From the NCBI GenBank assembly GCA_963970005.1, contig CAXAMN010018890.1, positions 256,001 through 320,000 of the forward strand: a stretch of 64,000 nucleotides of DNA, in the 5' to 3' direction. The position numbers and the translations under genes are program-made. The notes under the pieces are model-generated. The model saw nothing but the letters and a program-made list of their open reading frames with translations. It did not search any database and was not told the origin of the DNA. This document shows positions 11,734 through 26,500 of this stretch, in pieces (the stretch's first letter is position 1; each line of letters opens with the position of its first letter). The DNA comes from Durusdinium trenchii (Eukaryota; Sar; Dinophyceae; Suessiales; Symbiodiniaceae).

Positions 11734-14576
11734 GGCAACGAAGATGACGAAGCTCGTCGACGTGTGCGACGGAGGCGCGGAAACGGGCAGGAGTTCTAGG
11801 CACTTGGGTGGTAGATGGTGGTAGCAGGACGTCATCGGCAAAAAGTGGCAAGGCAGTTTGGAGTTACTTGTGAAACATCACTAGTCACTAGCAGGGTATC
11901 TTGACATACAGTATAGGAAATCGGAATCCTCCAAGTTGGATACAAACAGTCTTACAACAGGACACATGGATGTGGCGCCCAGTGGTTGGAAACACTTATA
12001 GAACTGTGACACACCCATTGGTTGGTCTTTTCTTTTGGGACATGTTGGGAGGTGAACCCAAATTGGGAGGAGCAGTGCGATTCTCTGGTTTTGTCGCAGT
12101 TGATTCCATGAAAAGCCCCAAATTGGCCAAACACCGATCGTTTCTCATTGTGGGCTGTGGACGCTTCTTCAGCTTTCATTCCTAATTCCATTCCCATCCA
12201 ATGTCAAGGATGGATTACTAACCCCCCCCGTGATTCAGAAGGCACATGATTTCCTTCTATTCCCTTGTCGTCTCCTTCGAACGCTCCGTGCCGGGCGCCG
12301 ATCCGATACACCAAGTCGTATACGTATACGGGGGTCCAGTCTCCTGGTGCCAGTTCACGGCCACAAACACCATAGAGTCATAGACACCATCCATGCAGCC
12401 TTAGGCTTAGGGGTTTGATATGGTTTGATGCCTTTTCTGATAGGTGTGAACAGCTTGAGTTGATGGTAGCCCTTAGCTAAAACCAGCAAGAAACCACTAT
12501 GGCGGTAAGGCCAACAGCTACAACTGCATCCTTCCCCTTCGCGCAGTGAAGGGAGTTGGACAAGCACTGCAGCACCTTTTTCAGATCTCAAGTGGAACAT
12601 GGCGAACTGTACCTGCAACCATCAAGCCGTCCTCAGCCGATCAGCAGTGGAATAAGGAGAAATCAGGAGAATATTGTATACACACTTGCATTCAATGCAA
12701 ACACTACACGGACAAATCATCCATGAACATGTTACATGTACTGTGATTCCACTGCAAAGCTGGGATTACTGCGGGCAAGGCCTGATGAACGAAGATGCTG
12801 GTGCTGGCCGAGCATTGTAAAGCTGCAGGGCACTGTGAACCACATACATGTTCTTTGAACCTCATCTTCAAATAAAGTCTTGTGTCCGCACAAATCCACA
12901 CTCCGAACCAGCTACTGTGAACTCTGTGAAAAGACTGTTGAAGATTAGTTGTGCGTCAGTGCGCCCGGTAGAAAAAAACTGTCGAAACTGAGGCGGGGTG
13001 TTCTGACACCAACACCCTGCTTGACCAGCTATCACATAAGCTACACTATCCAACTATCCCAGGAGTTGGGGTGTGCAATCTGTGATATGAGTTCAAAGGA
13101 TATGGTAATTATATAAATGTAATTAATATACATCAAACAGTCCTCCAATCCAAAGCAGCCCACCATAGAGGGATGATGGACTCTATATCTCTCAAACATG
13201 AAGTACCATTTTCAAGGTGGACTTTCTTGCAGCGGTGCTGAACGCACCCTTTTCACATCTTTCGGCTATTGACAATCAATAGTTCTGAGATCTTCTGAGT
13301 GTATAGTTTGCCAAGGGTCTGCAAGAGGTTTACCAAGCGGCGCACCCAGTTATGTTGCTAAACTTACCAGTTCAAGGCACAAGGCCTTGGAGTCCTTTGG
13401 TCAATCCTAGACCATCCGCTGCGACCGACGCCGGTTCCGTTCACCGCTGCGACCTCTCTCTCCGCCGTCCGGGCACCCGAGGTTCGACGAGTGGGACGAA
13501 GAAACGGATTCGAAGCGTACAGCATCGTACAGCACACACATGTATACTCGTACGGTACACACACACACACGTACCTACAATGTGTCATGGATTTCATTGG
13601 ATTTCGGCGTCAAAAGGATCGGCCACGTGATCCACGTCCAGAATAGGCGGACTGTACAATGATCGAAAGCAGCAATCCATGTCCGTTTCAAAACGTTCAA
13701 ATCAGCAAGCGATCTCAACATCTCCGGAACTCATGCTCGGGAACCACACTTGATATCACTTGATCAAGCCGACCTGCTGATCACATCAACCGATGCCGAT
13801 GGCATCCCGTTCTATTGTTCTTACCAGCAAAATGCTTGAGGCGATTGGCTTGGAGTGGTTGGAGTGGTCTCTTCCAAGGGACTAACTAGCTCACCTGCTC
13901 ACCTGCTTTGAAGCAAAGGCGTTCATTCAACATCCTGTATATATCCTAAGCACATGCAGCTAGAACCTGAGTGACCCTGGCTTTGGAGCTCCAAACATGG
14001 TCAGTTCGCGACAAACCTATCTCAGGATATCTCAGGACCCCCTCAAAGCTTGTTCTCTTCGGCTTCCGCAAATGGCCTTCTGTCCCTTCTTCCACGTGTT
14101 CCGTCGCTGTCAAGATCGACGACTCCAAAGCAATTCAGCCAACTCAGGCCGATCGGGAGCTTTTCGGGCGAGATCCTCTGCTGCCACTCGGACATCCTGA
14201 GCATTTCGGTCGTCAAAGCTCACCTCCTCAGTCTCCCTCGAACAAGAAGGGCGTGTTTTACTTCGTGATACTTCGTGTGTGGTGTTGTGTGGTGTTCGAC
14301 TAGGGCTCCCCCCGCTCTGATCCCTGGAGTGCGCCACCCCGAAGCCCGGCCCGGTCGACCGGTTTCAACTGGTGTAGAATACCGGTCGCCCTCCCCAACA
14401 CAGGTTGAGGTTCACCTTACCATTGAAGGGGGTACATAGGACGGACGGACCACCATGGACCTCACTCTAAACATCACTTTCTCTATAAGACCATCAGGTC
14501 TCTCTCTTTGTCTTCTAAGACCATCATTGATCCATCGACCCATCCTCCTGTCCCCCTTTTTTCGTCCCATGGAAGC
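11734..14576. other. Intergenic stretch
   Basis: This lies between the start of the second tandem copy and the last exon I can assign to the VWA gene. It has a CA run near 13556-13572 and AT-rich patches. One GC-rich minus-strand segment near 13420-13510 could be an exon but has no clear partner. The unresolved 3' end of the VWA gene may reach into the right edge of this interval. Confidence 0.35.
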
Positions 14577-17500
14577 GTCGTCATAGTAGGTGGAATCGAT
14601 GATCGCCCGCATCCTGGATGGATCAGTTGCTCCAATCCGGCCCCCCTTCCCACGATGTCTGATCATCAGATCGTCGACGGGTCTGAATGGCGGCAACACG
14701 ACCATCCCCATGTGCTTTGAGGTGGTGAAGGAGGCTTCCCAGGAATGCCCCTATCAAGAAGAACACCGCAGCGTAGCGGCGTAGTGATGTAGTGTGATGC
14801 CCCGGGCGGACGGCACATGCTTAGGTTTTAACTGATGACAAAAACATCTTAGTGATTCTACATCCCGTCGCTAGTCAGTTGGCGGTCAACTGATTCTGAA
14901 TCTAAATTGCATGTATAAAAACAACTAAAAACAAATCCAGGAATCTCTAAAATCATCTAAAATCTACTCTGAACCTTCTGCAACAAAAACAAGCCATCAC
15001 CTCGGGAGTTCCTGATCTTTCTCGGCCTGGTCGCTCTCCAGCAATCCGCTTCCCCTACAACACAGGAAGGTGCACGTCTTTTAACACCGAAGTCATACAA
15101 CTGGCAAACGGGATACCAAGTCGGGTGCCCCCGGGGAACCCAGCGCCGACACCGATCGACCGAGCGCAGCCCGATGTGTCGATCTGCCCGAGCTCCGATG
15201 CTGCCGACGACTTGATCTGGAAAAAACCGTTGAAAACCGCGCGAAAACTCCAAAAAAACTTGGGCTGATCCATTGAAACAGTCGATCTGCCAGTGTCACC
15301 CATGTCTAACCTGCAGCTCAGGAGTCTGCTCCAGGGGCGCAGGCGCTTCCAATCTCAGTGCAAACATTCAAAACCACACGTCTAACACATCGGGGGCGGC
15401 TGCATTCTGTAAATTGTTCAAGTTAAATACCACGATACTGGTGCTGTTTCTGATAGTGCTGTTATTGCTGCTGCAGTTGGTCTTCTTCGGCCTTTGTTCA
15501 TTGTCATGATATTGAGAGATATATATACCTGGTAAACCATTTCCCTGGGAATTGTTGGAGCAAATCTGGACTTGCATGAATTCATAGTATACCACACCAA
15601 TTGTTAGGGTACCGGAAGAATCCGTGTTCGAAGGCGTCCAAAGCCGTAGCGTCCCCGTAGAGGTCCATGCAGAAACCATTGGAACCAGGGTACAGTACAG
15701 GCCTCAAAGAGCCCATGTGGTTTCACACATGAGGGCTGTTTGAATCATTGCGCAACGCATGCATCACAGGTGGACATCATGAACCACCAGTGACGGTTTG
15801 GACATCGTGCATCTACAGGTGCATCTCTTGTGGTCGTGACTTTTTGGGTCATGGATTTTTTGAGGTGGTGCTGGCAGGGTTGAGCTTTGTCTTGGGTTGC
15901 TTCACACGGTCAGGGTCATTATTGTCAATGTTCAATAACCATGATGTGCAATACTGGGATGTGTGTCACGTGTCATGCGGCGTCCCCCAAAAGCATGCAC
16001 TGGCGTAGTAGTACGACGGCATCTTCAAACCAAAAACATCCAAAAACTATGGGACCAGTTCCAGTTTCTTTTCATCCCCCCAAAACATGTGTTCATTGTA
16101 TAATTGATTGTGCAGCACTCAACAGGAGTTCTGCAAAGTAGTTGCGCGACCCCATGTGATGATGCAAAAGAAAGGACACATGCATCTGCACTGTCTACTT
16201 TTCAGGCAGTACGGTTTGTTCTTGTTACAGTCAAGGCGCTTTTGCTTCAAAAAGCTCTTCAGAAGTCCCTGGCTGTAGCCACTAAGCCTCACCACCAGCG
16301 GCTGTTGGTCAAGCCGCATTTGCCACGGTCAACGGTTCCGTCGACGGACGCCTGGACCAAGGTAGCTATAGATATCTATAGATCGATTCGCCATCCATCG
16401 ACCTCCGTGAGGTTTTGGGGGACACCAATCATGTACATCGCAGGCCGACAGGGACGGGCTAGACGGCTAGACATAGATAGACCACCCCACCCTATCATGA
16501 CTGCATCTCATCGTCCAGTGCGATGACAAACACCAAAGCGTGGTCCGCACAGCACATCCCGACTCAGGCCAGTCCCGTCCAGGACTGGCCCGACCACTAC
16601 AAGAAAAGGGCAATGACACAACAGCACCCCAACAAAAACATCGCAACACCTTATAACACTTGACCACACCATGACACACACACACACTCTGACATTGGTT
16701 TTCTGTTATTCAATTCCCAAGTCGAGAAGGAAGGCGAAGGAACGGCAAGGTGAAGCGTCCGATCACTTGAAGGTGATTGAGAAATGTTTCACTCACAACT
16801 GCGGTAACATCCTGCAAAACGCGCGGCTGCTGAAGTTGGCAGAAAGAAAATGGTTTGAGGGGCAGTAGCATGAAGAAGGACCATGAAAACAACGAACAGC
16901 GGCAGGGTGGACCATTGGTGTCAATGTGTTCGAAGCAGGTACGTTCTCAAGGCGTCCCTCGAGAATATCCTGACGAATGGCTGGAGCTTCGTTGGATCAG
17001 GCCAAGCCAAACGTCCCTGATCCCCCTGCATGACAAAAGGGAAAGACTCCTGGGGACGGAGTCACAAAGGGCCGAATCCGGCGCTGAAGCTGCATGAGTG
17101 GTTCTTTTTGGGTTTCTTAAGTATGTATCTGTACACTCTTGAAGTTCAAGTCAGCTGCAAGCAAAAACAAAATGCATGAGTTGNNNNNNNNNNACCCGTT
17201 CCAAAGCGCGAGAATCGAAGTCAGCTGCAAACGATACCAACACATTCGTCCTGACGACATGGTCCAACAGATTTTTGTTCACCAGGACGGACATGGTCCA
17301 ACGTCGATGGTCCGACGTGCACCGCCGATGGTCACTGGACGGGAACTGCCGATGGTCACTGGGAGGAGCTCGGTGTCTCGAATGCAGGTCTCCATGTGGT
17401 CATGATCACAAACACATGTTTACATCACTCTCGTGACCCCTATCATCATTATCATATCAGATCATATTCAGGTCATGTCCATCAACGGCGATTTACCACA

Positions 17501-20500
17501 TGTGTGCGTTCGCCGAGCTCGCCGAGTGGCATGACCACGTCTTTCTCCAGTGCCGGAGTTGGGACTCGCCCAGAGGCGCTCGAGTACCGGAGGTTCCAAT
17601 AAATGATCCTCAGCCACAGTCGTGCAGTGGCTCTGAGCATCTCCAGAAATCATGTCCATCTGCAGCAAAAGGGTGTTGAGATCTGGAATCTTCCTTTGAG
17701 ATGAATCTGCAAATGAGATCTCAACATTCTCTTTGGAGATATTGAAATATATGGAATTCTTCTGGAATGCGGATATTCTTGAGTCCGAAATGGGGGTTCA
17801 CCCTGCACCTGGCAACTCACCAAGAGATCACTCCATAACTCCACCAACGAGCAACAATTCTTGGGCTGCATACCTGTTCAGCAAGTTCACCCAAGTGGTG
17901 GATGCGGACTTCGAGCTTCCGTCTAAAAAGACACAAACACATGTATACTCTCCCACAAACTAACATGGAACCTCAGAATTGACCGATGGTTTCGACCATT
18001 TTCCTCTACAACCCAGTGGTTTGGGGTTCCATGTTAATCTGCTGGGGAGAATTAATAAGATCGGTGGCTTATCGTGGCCTGCTGGAGCACCCCCCTACCT
18101 GTGTGTAACAGACTCGCTCACTTGCCCCAAATCCAAGCTGGGCACCTGCCTCGCCGGCGATTCAGAATGCCAGCAAGACGTATTTAGACACTACACAAAG
18201 CTTCACCTATTTCGGCAAACATTTGTCTCTCATTTAAAGCCTCCTCACGGACTAGTGACTTAGTTGATTTCAAACGGTACCCGATTTACGAAGATTGAAC
18301 TGAACTGTTTTAACGCTTTCTCTCTCACACAAAAACATACAAGCTGCTTGTAGGTCAAATTGTGGTCTTGGGACACTAGTTTCAGGGATGTTGTTCCACC
18401 AAACCAAGTTTGTCTCACTGACTGACTTGTCTTCCTGAGTTACCTCATGACAGAAGGACCGCTAACAACAATCTAAAAAGTACATGAACTCCCTCGAACA
18501 CATCTCCACCTCTACCATCGAAATCGACCAAGCCCCGTTCATGGAGACTCTGAATAGGATCTATCATGATCTACTGGAGCCCAATGTGAAAAGCCAAATC
18601 TTTTGGACCTCCTGCAAACAACGTTCACACCTCCCCAAAACAAACGTAGCACCCACCAAACGAGACATCTCACATTCCGTCTCTTGGTCCAAAGGTCTCA
18701 GACTTGCGCCCCGGGTTTCATTCGTCGTGAGCGCGTCGAAAACGGACGAGAGGTGCGAAAACCAGGGGCGAAACGAAAACCAGGTGATCCATGGTGATCC
18801 TGATTCACACGGTTCTAATCAGTTCGACGATTTTTTGCTGCGTTTTTTGATTGGTCCGAGGTTCTTTGGCACGTACTCGCCATAGCCTGCTGTCCTGGCG
18901 CTTCTCATCGGTTCTCCGAATTCACTGACCAGTTCGGTGCCGGTGAAGGCACAAACCAAGTGGATGGTCTTGAGAGCATTTGGGGGGAAGTAGATGGAGA
19001 CATGATCGCATGGAGAGTGTTCACCTGTTTTGAGACATGCTTGCTTGCACATGCACGTCTCAAGAAGTGTTTGTTCAAATAAAAGCCCTCGAAACACACT
19101 GGGTGTTGACTTCGGGTCTGAACTAGGGGCAGTTTCGGGCAGTTCCTTCCTTTTGAGACGAGGCCCATTTTACCAGTAGCATCTTCGCCAGTATCTTCGC
19201 CCTTACTTTGGCCCCCCTTCTGCCAGCTTCTGCCGGTTTGATTCCCCAGCTTCAAGGCCTAACAAAGCTCACCATCAGGCCATTTACATAGCTGTCCTGC
19301 CTTCCCCCAAACATGTTCTACACGACACCGGATGACATGGCAAGGGACCAGCTCAGCACCGCAAGCGGATGTGTTCAACAACTGCTCCAACCTCGTGTTT
19401 GATCTCACGGGCCCTGCCCGGATGAAGATCTCCAACTCATACATATTAAGGCAGAAACAGGTCTGTTGCCTTGTGACAAAGACATGTCCCGCCATGGTCG
19501 TCCCTCCATGTCTCCCCACAAAGAGTGACATGTACCAAATGAATAGAGAAATCATGAGACATCTCATGCCCTCACAATCAAAAGTGTTCTATCAATGGCC
19601 TCGGAACTCTTGGTCTTCTGCCCTGTCTGCCCTGGCCGGTCGGACTCCGCCTGAATTTGGTCTTGATCTTCTCATGGGTGGTGGCCCAAGGATCCATAGA
19701 ACTGATGGACTCATCGAACTGCATGTCTGAAAACACCACCAGCAGCTCCGGCCTCGAACAGCGGTGCGACGAATTACATGGAAACGGCCATATCATGCCT
19801 GCTCGTCCCCCATGGATGTCTGATGATTTCATAGTTTGGGGTAGGACTTTGTCATACTTTGTCAGTTGCCTGTAGCGGATGCGGCTGAGAAAACAAGTCC
19901 ACGAACAACAGGAAAGCTGGCCCCTCTTCACCCAGGGAAAAAAACACATAGAAAAAACATAGAAAAACACTTGTGTCAAAACCCATCACACCTGTGACAA
20001 GTATGACATAGTATGATACTTGGGACGTCATGGACCTTTCAGTACCAGGGTTCACTCTGAAAAATCAACTTTTCGGAGTTTGTTTCCCACTATCATATAC
20101 AATATGACTGATATGACTGTTCATATTTTGTATATCTCTTTCATTCTCATTCTAGCTAGTGTCAACCCTCAAAAGGACTCCAGAAAGATTAGTTGTGTGA
20201 AGCGGTCAGCGGTCTTGATGCGTGTCCCTACAAGCCTCTGAGACGTCTGAGAGCTGACCCACGGCGCAGGCTCTCCCGGAGGGACCGTTGGCCCTTGACT
20301 GGTCGGACTTTCCAAGCACGTATGATATCCAACCAAAACAAACTCCGGAAAATCGACGGTGACGGGACAAGGGCCCCTATCTGTGGGACCCATCATGACC
20401 TTATTATATGTGTATATATATATATACAGCACACTTATTGAACGCATGTGTGTATGTGTGTATGTGTGTCTGTGTGTCTGTGTGTCTGTCTGTCTGTAAT

Positions 20501-23500
20501 GTAATGTAATGTAACGTAATGTAAGTATGTATGTATGTATTGCAAATGTTCAGCTTCATCACGTCCAAACGCCCCCTAGGTGTCCCAGATCCGACCCCAG
20601 GTGTGGGCCCAGCGGCAATTGGTCCCCGGGAACTTGGTTCTGAACAGCAATGTCCAAGATCCGCTCAAAGACCTTCCTCGGCGAGGGCGAGATCTCGTCC
20701 ACGAAAGGGTCCCCAAAATTAAGCAGACGTCGGCATCGGTGGGGGGGGGCGTCTCCTTCGTGTTCGTCGTTTGGCGCAAAACGTGTTGTTCTTCCAACCA
20801 GGCTGTGTGTGAAGGGCCTGATCAATGTCCACTGACACACACAAACTTTCAAAGGAGTTGAACACCCAGGCAGCCAACAAAGTACGAGTACATTAAAGAA
20901 GTTAATTGAACATAGGCTTCGAGTAAATAAGTAATATAAACACAGTGAAACCATGTGGAACCACTAGGCCACTCTCAACCATCGTAACTTGTCGCCTGTT
21001 TTCTGCTGGGTTCTCCTAAGAGCGCCATTTGGGTCTTCGGACATCACAATCTCTCTCCAAGAGTGTTGCTTGCCACAAGCACATTCCGTGGATTCAATCC
21101 ATCATGATCCAAGTATGAGCTTCTTGAATCTCAAACCGGGTGGAACAACATGTCCCTCGACATTCTCGAATCCTTTGGTCAAGCAACAGTGCAGAGTCTA
21201 GTACCAGTAATCAGCAAAGCATCTCAAAGTTTGTATTCATCCCCCAGTGCATCCCCAGGACCTGTGCCGCCCTTTCCTTGGCCGGAGGAAGTCCGAGAAA
21301 ACTCTGGAGAAGCTTCATTGGAGGATGGAACGCCCCCCCACCAAAATTTGTGATTCAAGACCGCAAGAGATAAGACTCAAGGGCAAACCCAAGGTGGAGA
21401 CAGCTAACAAAGCTCGTCCACAAATGATAGCCATGGCAATTACAGATTCGGAATGGACGAAACAAAAACACCACCTGAAGGGTCAGGTCCCAAGTCATCC
21501 CAAGTCCTTTCTCAACTTTGGTGAGGTTAATATCAACATGGTTAACACGTAAATGAATTGACCGTGACTTAGTGACCGTACAGCATCCATGATGGACTCA
21601 AATCACCTCAAAGACCCATCAAAACGAAGTCTTGTCATGCGGCCTGCCACCCCATCCTCAACAAAAACCTGTTCTTCAACAGCAGCGACATATGCGAATC
21701 TGAATTTGTGACAGCGAATCACACATAATGTCATCATGTGAATCATGTGATGTCATGTCCATACCCTTGATGATATGGACGAATTAGTGTTTGCCCGTAC
21801 CACCAACCTTTAGACTCCCCCAGCTTGTCCTAAGACCACTTGTCGCAATGTGCTTGAAGTTTCCGAAAGTGCAAGCTTACTCGCGCCCCTGATCTTCTTA
21901 AACCTTGGTGATCCTCACTCAAGTGAGGTGGGGCTGCTGATCATACATGTTACATATTGTTACATCATGTTACATAGTCCGCAACAATCGCAAGAATAGT
22001 GTGTGATACCGCACGAACCTGCAGAGCTTGATCTACAATATTCTGGAATTAGTCAACCACCTTCTCCAAACCAAACCAAATGCTTCACAGTCCTGCTCCA
22101 GATCCTTGAAACTGCACCTTCAGCTTTAGGAACTGCCAAGTGGCTGCCAAGTTCGTGGTGTCCGGATCAGGTAGTGACACGAAGTAGGGATCAGCTGAGA
22201 AGCTGCAAACGCGCTGCCCTTAGAGTCAAGCGCACGTTGGGGAGAAAGCGCGGGCTCTCTGACAGGTCCGATGCGTGATCGAAAGACCTGACTCGTCAGC
22301 CAAGAGAGGTGGTCCCTTCGCGATCGAAACGTAGAAGTGGAACACGTTCCTATTGTCCTGTGCACAGCTTTTTTGGGACCGGCACATTGACCAAGAAGAG
22401 GTCGCCGGGGTGGTTTTTCTCCTATAGGTCGATGTCAGTCAATCTGCCAGTCCCAAAAAACCCATTGTGTAGTTCACATGCAAAACATGAACCACCACGC
22501 AAGGTGACATGGACATCTCCATTCTCCGTTCTCCGGTCATCGAAAGCACGGTCCACTTCCACCGTACTTCGCTCGGTCCGCTCCGCGCTTCGCGGCGAAG
22601 AGAAGGTTGACCACGGAGCGACACGGAACCTCCTAAGGACCTGCGAGGAAAGCAGCCACAAATGCCGCGATGGGCTTCGTCTTCTCTTGGATTCTTTTAA
22701 GCATGTGTGGAGACGCCGTTGGGAGGTGTCAGCCGTGCCGCCGCCCGACTCCGGGATTTACAACACGTGGATGAACAGCGAACATGGTGGGCGACCGTCG
22801 GAGATTCGGAGTGACTCCGAATGGACTCTCCAGTGAGTAGAGGGGAGACTGCAAAAGAAGGGTAGATCCGAGATCGATGTTCCGCAGGTCTGTCTCTTTT
22901 CATTATTTAGAAAAGGCCGGACGAAGAAGATCCATGGCCAAATGCTGGCGGAGAGTGACCGTGGAATACCTGAACAATACATGAACATCATGGAACGTCT
23001 ATAACATTCTATAGCCATAGCCGACCTACCAGCATGACCAGGACGACCACACCACCACCCCCGAGGACGTCGTCGCCATGTCGGCATGCAGTCCCCGCCA
23101 TGTCGGCATGCGGCTCCAGGGATCCTGCGTGACCTCGCTGATCAGCAAGGATAAAGCAACGGCCACATCCATGGGTTGCCCCCACCTGTTCAGTGTGGGT
23201 GGCTGTCCACCCAGGGGCCCTGGTAGGCGCGCGGCGATTTCGCCGAAGGGAGGGGAAGGATAGGCCGGCGCCGATGGGAGCTTGTTGGATCAAACGGGAA
23301 GATTGGAGGATTTTCAGGTGAATGCCCTGCAGCAACTAGTAGTAAGGCCAGCAGCCCCTAGTAGCGTCCTGCCCACTCCATATATAGAAACCAAAGTCTC
23401 GTTTGGATCCAGGCATCTGGGGGCCTCGGGGGTCCGGCCTGTTGGGATGACAGTCACTCAAACGGATCGGGACAGGGACCTCTCCACCAATTCTGGGTGA

Positions 23501-26500
23501 AGTCCCAATGAAACAACATCTTTATCCCGATTGGCATTGGCATTCCATCCAGAATTGGTGAATTCATTATATATGTCCCCTTTGGTTTTCTTCTTGGCAA
23601 GGCCATGCCACGTTCGATTCTGGACTATTCTATGTGGGGTTTGCTGAACGATGCTCTGCTCTTGTAGCTGCATGGTTGCCCGCTCCGAACAATCTGAATT
23701 CATACAGTTGTCAAATGTTGTCAGTATATACTCGTAGTGCAGTTGACCACAAGGTCAGCTGTGGGAGTGTTGTGGGCTTTAGGCACACCCAACACATTGT
23801 GTGTGTGCATTGATCCGCAATATTGCCACATGCGCTGCACAGCAAATTCTTCTAGTCTTTTCGTGCAACGTGTTCACCAAGAAGACAACTCTGTTTTGTT
23901 CTTGACCATGACCACTTGCAGTGACCAAACACTGTCCCGCAGAGGCCGCTAAAAGCGGTCTCCAAGGTCCTCCTTTTCTCCGAACCGTCACCGGTCACCG
24001 GTCACCGTCCTCACCAAGCGTCATGGACCCGGAGGTGTCGCACACGGCCAGGGCCCGGCCCAACACCCCAGCGGCCTCGGTCGAAAGCGACCGGTGTGGC
24101 GACCGATCCGAACCAGTCCGAGTTGAGCATGCGCCCGCCCCAGCGCTGTTTCTTCTGGAAACTGCTGTTGTTTGTGTTTTTTTTGTGGGGGCTCGTCAGC
24201 TCCAAGCGATGAAAGAAGACCTTGGAGATGATCATCCATCGCGGTCTCATCCCCCAATGAATTTTGTTCATACACCAAGGAGAAGGGAGATGTCGCCCAA
24301 GTTTGGCCGCATGACGCATGGCCCTTTTCCAACAGTGCCTTGTTTCACCTCGTGAAACCACTCGAAACCACCAGGAGAAGCCGCCAGGAGAAGCCGTGGC
24401 TCGCGCGAACGAGACGGAGAGCCCTAAGTGCGTTGGCACTGGCGTTCAGCTCAGAATCAAACCATAACCACCAACTAAGGTCCGGGTGTTTTGGTTTTCT
24501 GCCGCCAAAGGGCTTTGACCTCTGAGACCAGGTCCTTCCATTGAGCTTCAGCTTGTATGGTCTGCAGTTCAGATTTGGCATCCCGAGATTGACTCACCAG
24601 CTCATCTGGCATCACATTACCTCAGCATGTCCAGGCCTCTTTACATGCATGACAAAGATGCAACACTCTGCTGTCTTTGCCAACACTGGGACATTACCGT
24701 GGTCAACTCGGGAGTCTGAAAGCCAACACAATTCAAGCCGGATGCATTGATTGCCTTGACCATTCACTCTACACGTCGGATACCCAACCGTATGTTGGAA
24801 CAGTTTCTCGAAAAACATGTCGAAGAAGCCCCCAAAAGAAAAGAAAGACAGGCGTGCATTTGAATGGCTCCTCTGCTCCTCTGTCAGAGTTTGGTGGACT
24901 CTTGGGGGAAAAAAATCTTCTGAAACCAAAGCCAGAACCAAACATCCTCTACCCCCAAACTTCACTAACACAGACGATGAGGTTTACCCGTGAAAAAAGA
25001 CATAGTTCTTCCATCACCCGAAGAAGGTGTTGGTTTTCCGATCTGCAGCGGAGTACTGTAATGCCTTCAGTACTGTAACCCGTTGACGAGTACGGCCGCG
25101 ATATCTCGAGTTCGATGTCTTCGCGCCACGGCGCCACGCGAGCGAGTTCGCCGTTCGATCCGCGGCGTGTCGGCCACTCCAAGCAGCCCTTCACGTGAGC
25201 CGTACCCTCCAGGGCGGCTTTGAGGTGTGCCTCATAGGTCTCATCGTTCTGCGCATAGACGCTCCTTAACCGGTGGAAAACACTCTGAGAGGTGCAAACC
25301 CCAGGTGCTTCCGATGTTTCTTTTTTTAAAGAGGACGCAGGATGAACAGGTGGGTTCAAAGACTGGTTCAAAGCAACTGCTTCGCCGGAAGTTCATCGAA
25401 CCAGCGGACTGGACCTGTGGAGAATCGAACTGACGAAGTGTGAAGTCTGGATGAAGTGGCGGAGCGATGAGCAAATCTGAAGAGTGATCCCATTGGTTGA
25501 AGATTAAACTAAGATAAAGTATCCTACATAAGTCTCATTAGTTCTTAGAAAAGTATGTGCTAGTTATAACTGCTAGTTGTTGCTGTTGTTTTTTCACGCG
25601 GGTGCAACGCATGATAACCATAGAAAACCCGTAGCGGGGATCTCGTAGTGGGGCCTGATGTGATCAAGCTTCGCTTCCCTGATCAACATGTTCATGCGGG
25701 CGAACGCTGCAGCCTGCCCGAAACACGGAATTTCCATCGCCGTCTGACATGTATATATAATTTCTACATCACTGTTTGCAAACATCTACAGGGTTGGTTG
25801 GTTAGCTGGCTGGCTGGTCGATGAGTCGGTCAGAACACGTCCAGGGCAAACGAGCCAAGTCTTTGAGAACTAGGCAAGTGCCGCAGCACAAGCCCCCCGC
25901 AGCCGGCAGCCATGTCAAGCTAACACCATGCTGGTGCTGGAACTCTTTAGGCATTGCATCGGCACAGAACTGTTTTGAGCAATGCTAACAGCCGTATGTT
26001 CATCTCTATAAGCCTTGCCACCAGAATGCCTAAATGATCTCATCTCTTTTTCCACTGTTCCCCATTGAATCAACAATATGGGGCCTTCCAAGTGAGGTGG
26101 CACACTCTGAAAAATTCGCCACCCTATAAACCGATGTCCTCATCCCTTTCCGGAGGCACACGAGAAACATCCCAATTGGGGAAAGCTGCTTTGCCCAGTG
26201 AGTGAACAGTAAACTGTGAACCACCGGTGGAACGAAAGCACCAGGACCAGCATCAGCCTGGACTCTGTCCATATAGAAGTCGGCATCGTGCTGACATCCG
26301 GTTGTAGTTGATCTTCTCCCACTCTTGAGCACCAATGAAGGATTCCGGCAGCTCAATGTGCCTCCGCAGTGGTGAAAGGACTTCTTTCCGGTACTTGTCC
26401 TGCCGCGAGCGAAACAGACCGGCGCGAGGGTTTACCCTTGGGTCAACAGCGCCTTTCAACTCAGCGCATCTGCAGTGAAGAACCGACTGTTCTCCTGGTC

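Noticed and set aside
22946-22963. Possible exon with VFHGHSPPAF between VWA exons
   Set aside because: The exon at 22218-22148 (SFSADPYF) fits the family and joins in phase to both neighbours, leaving no place for this one.
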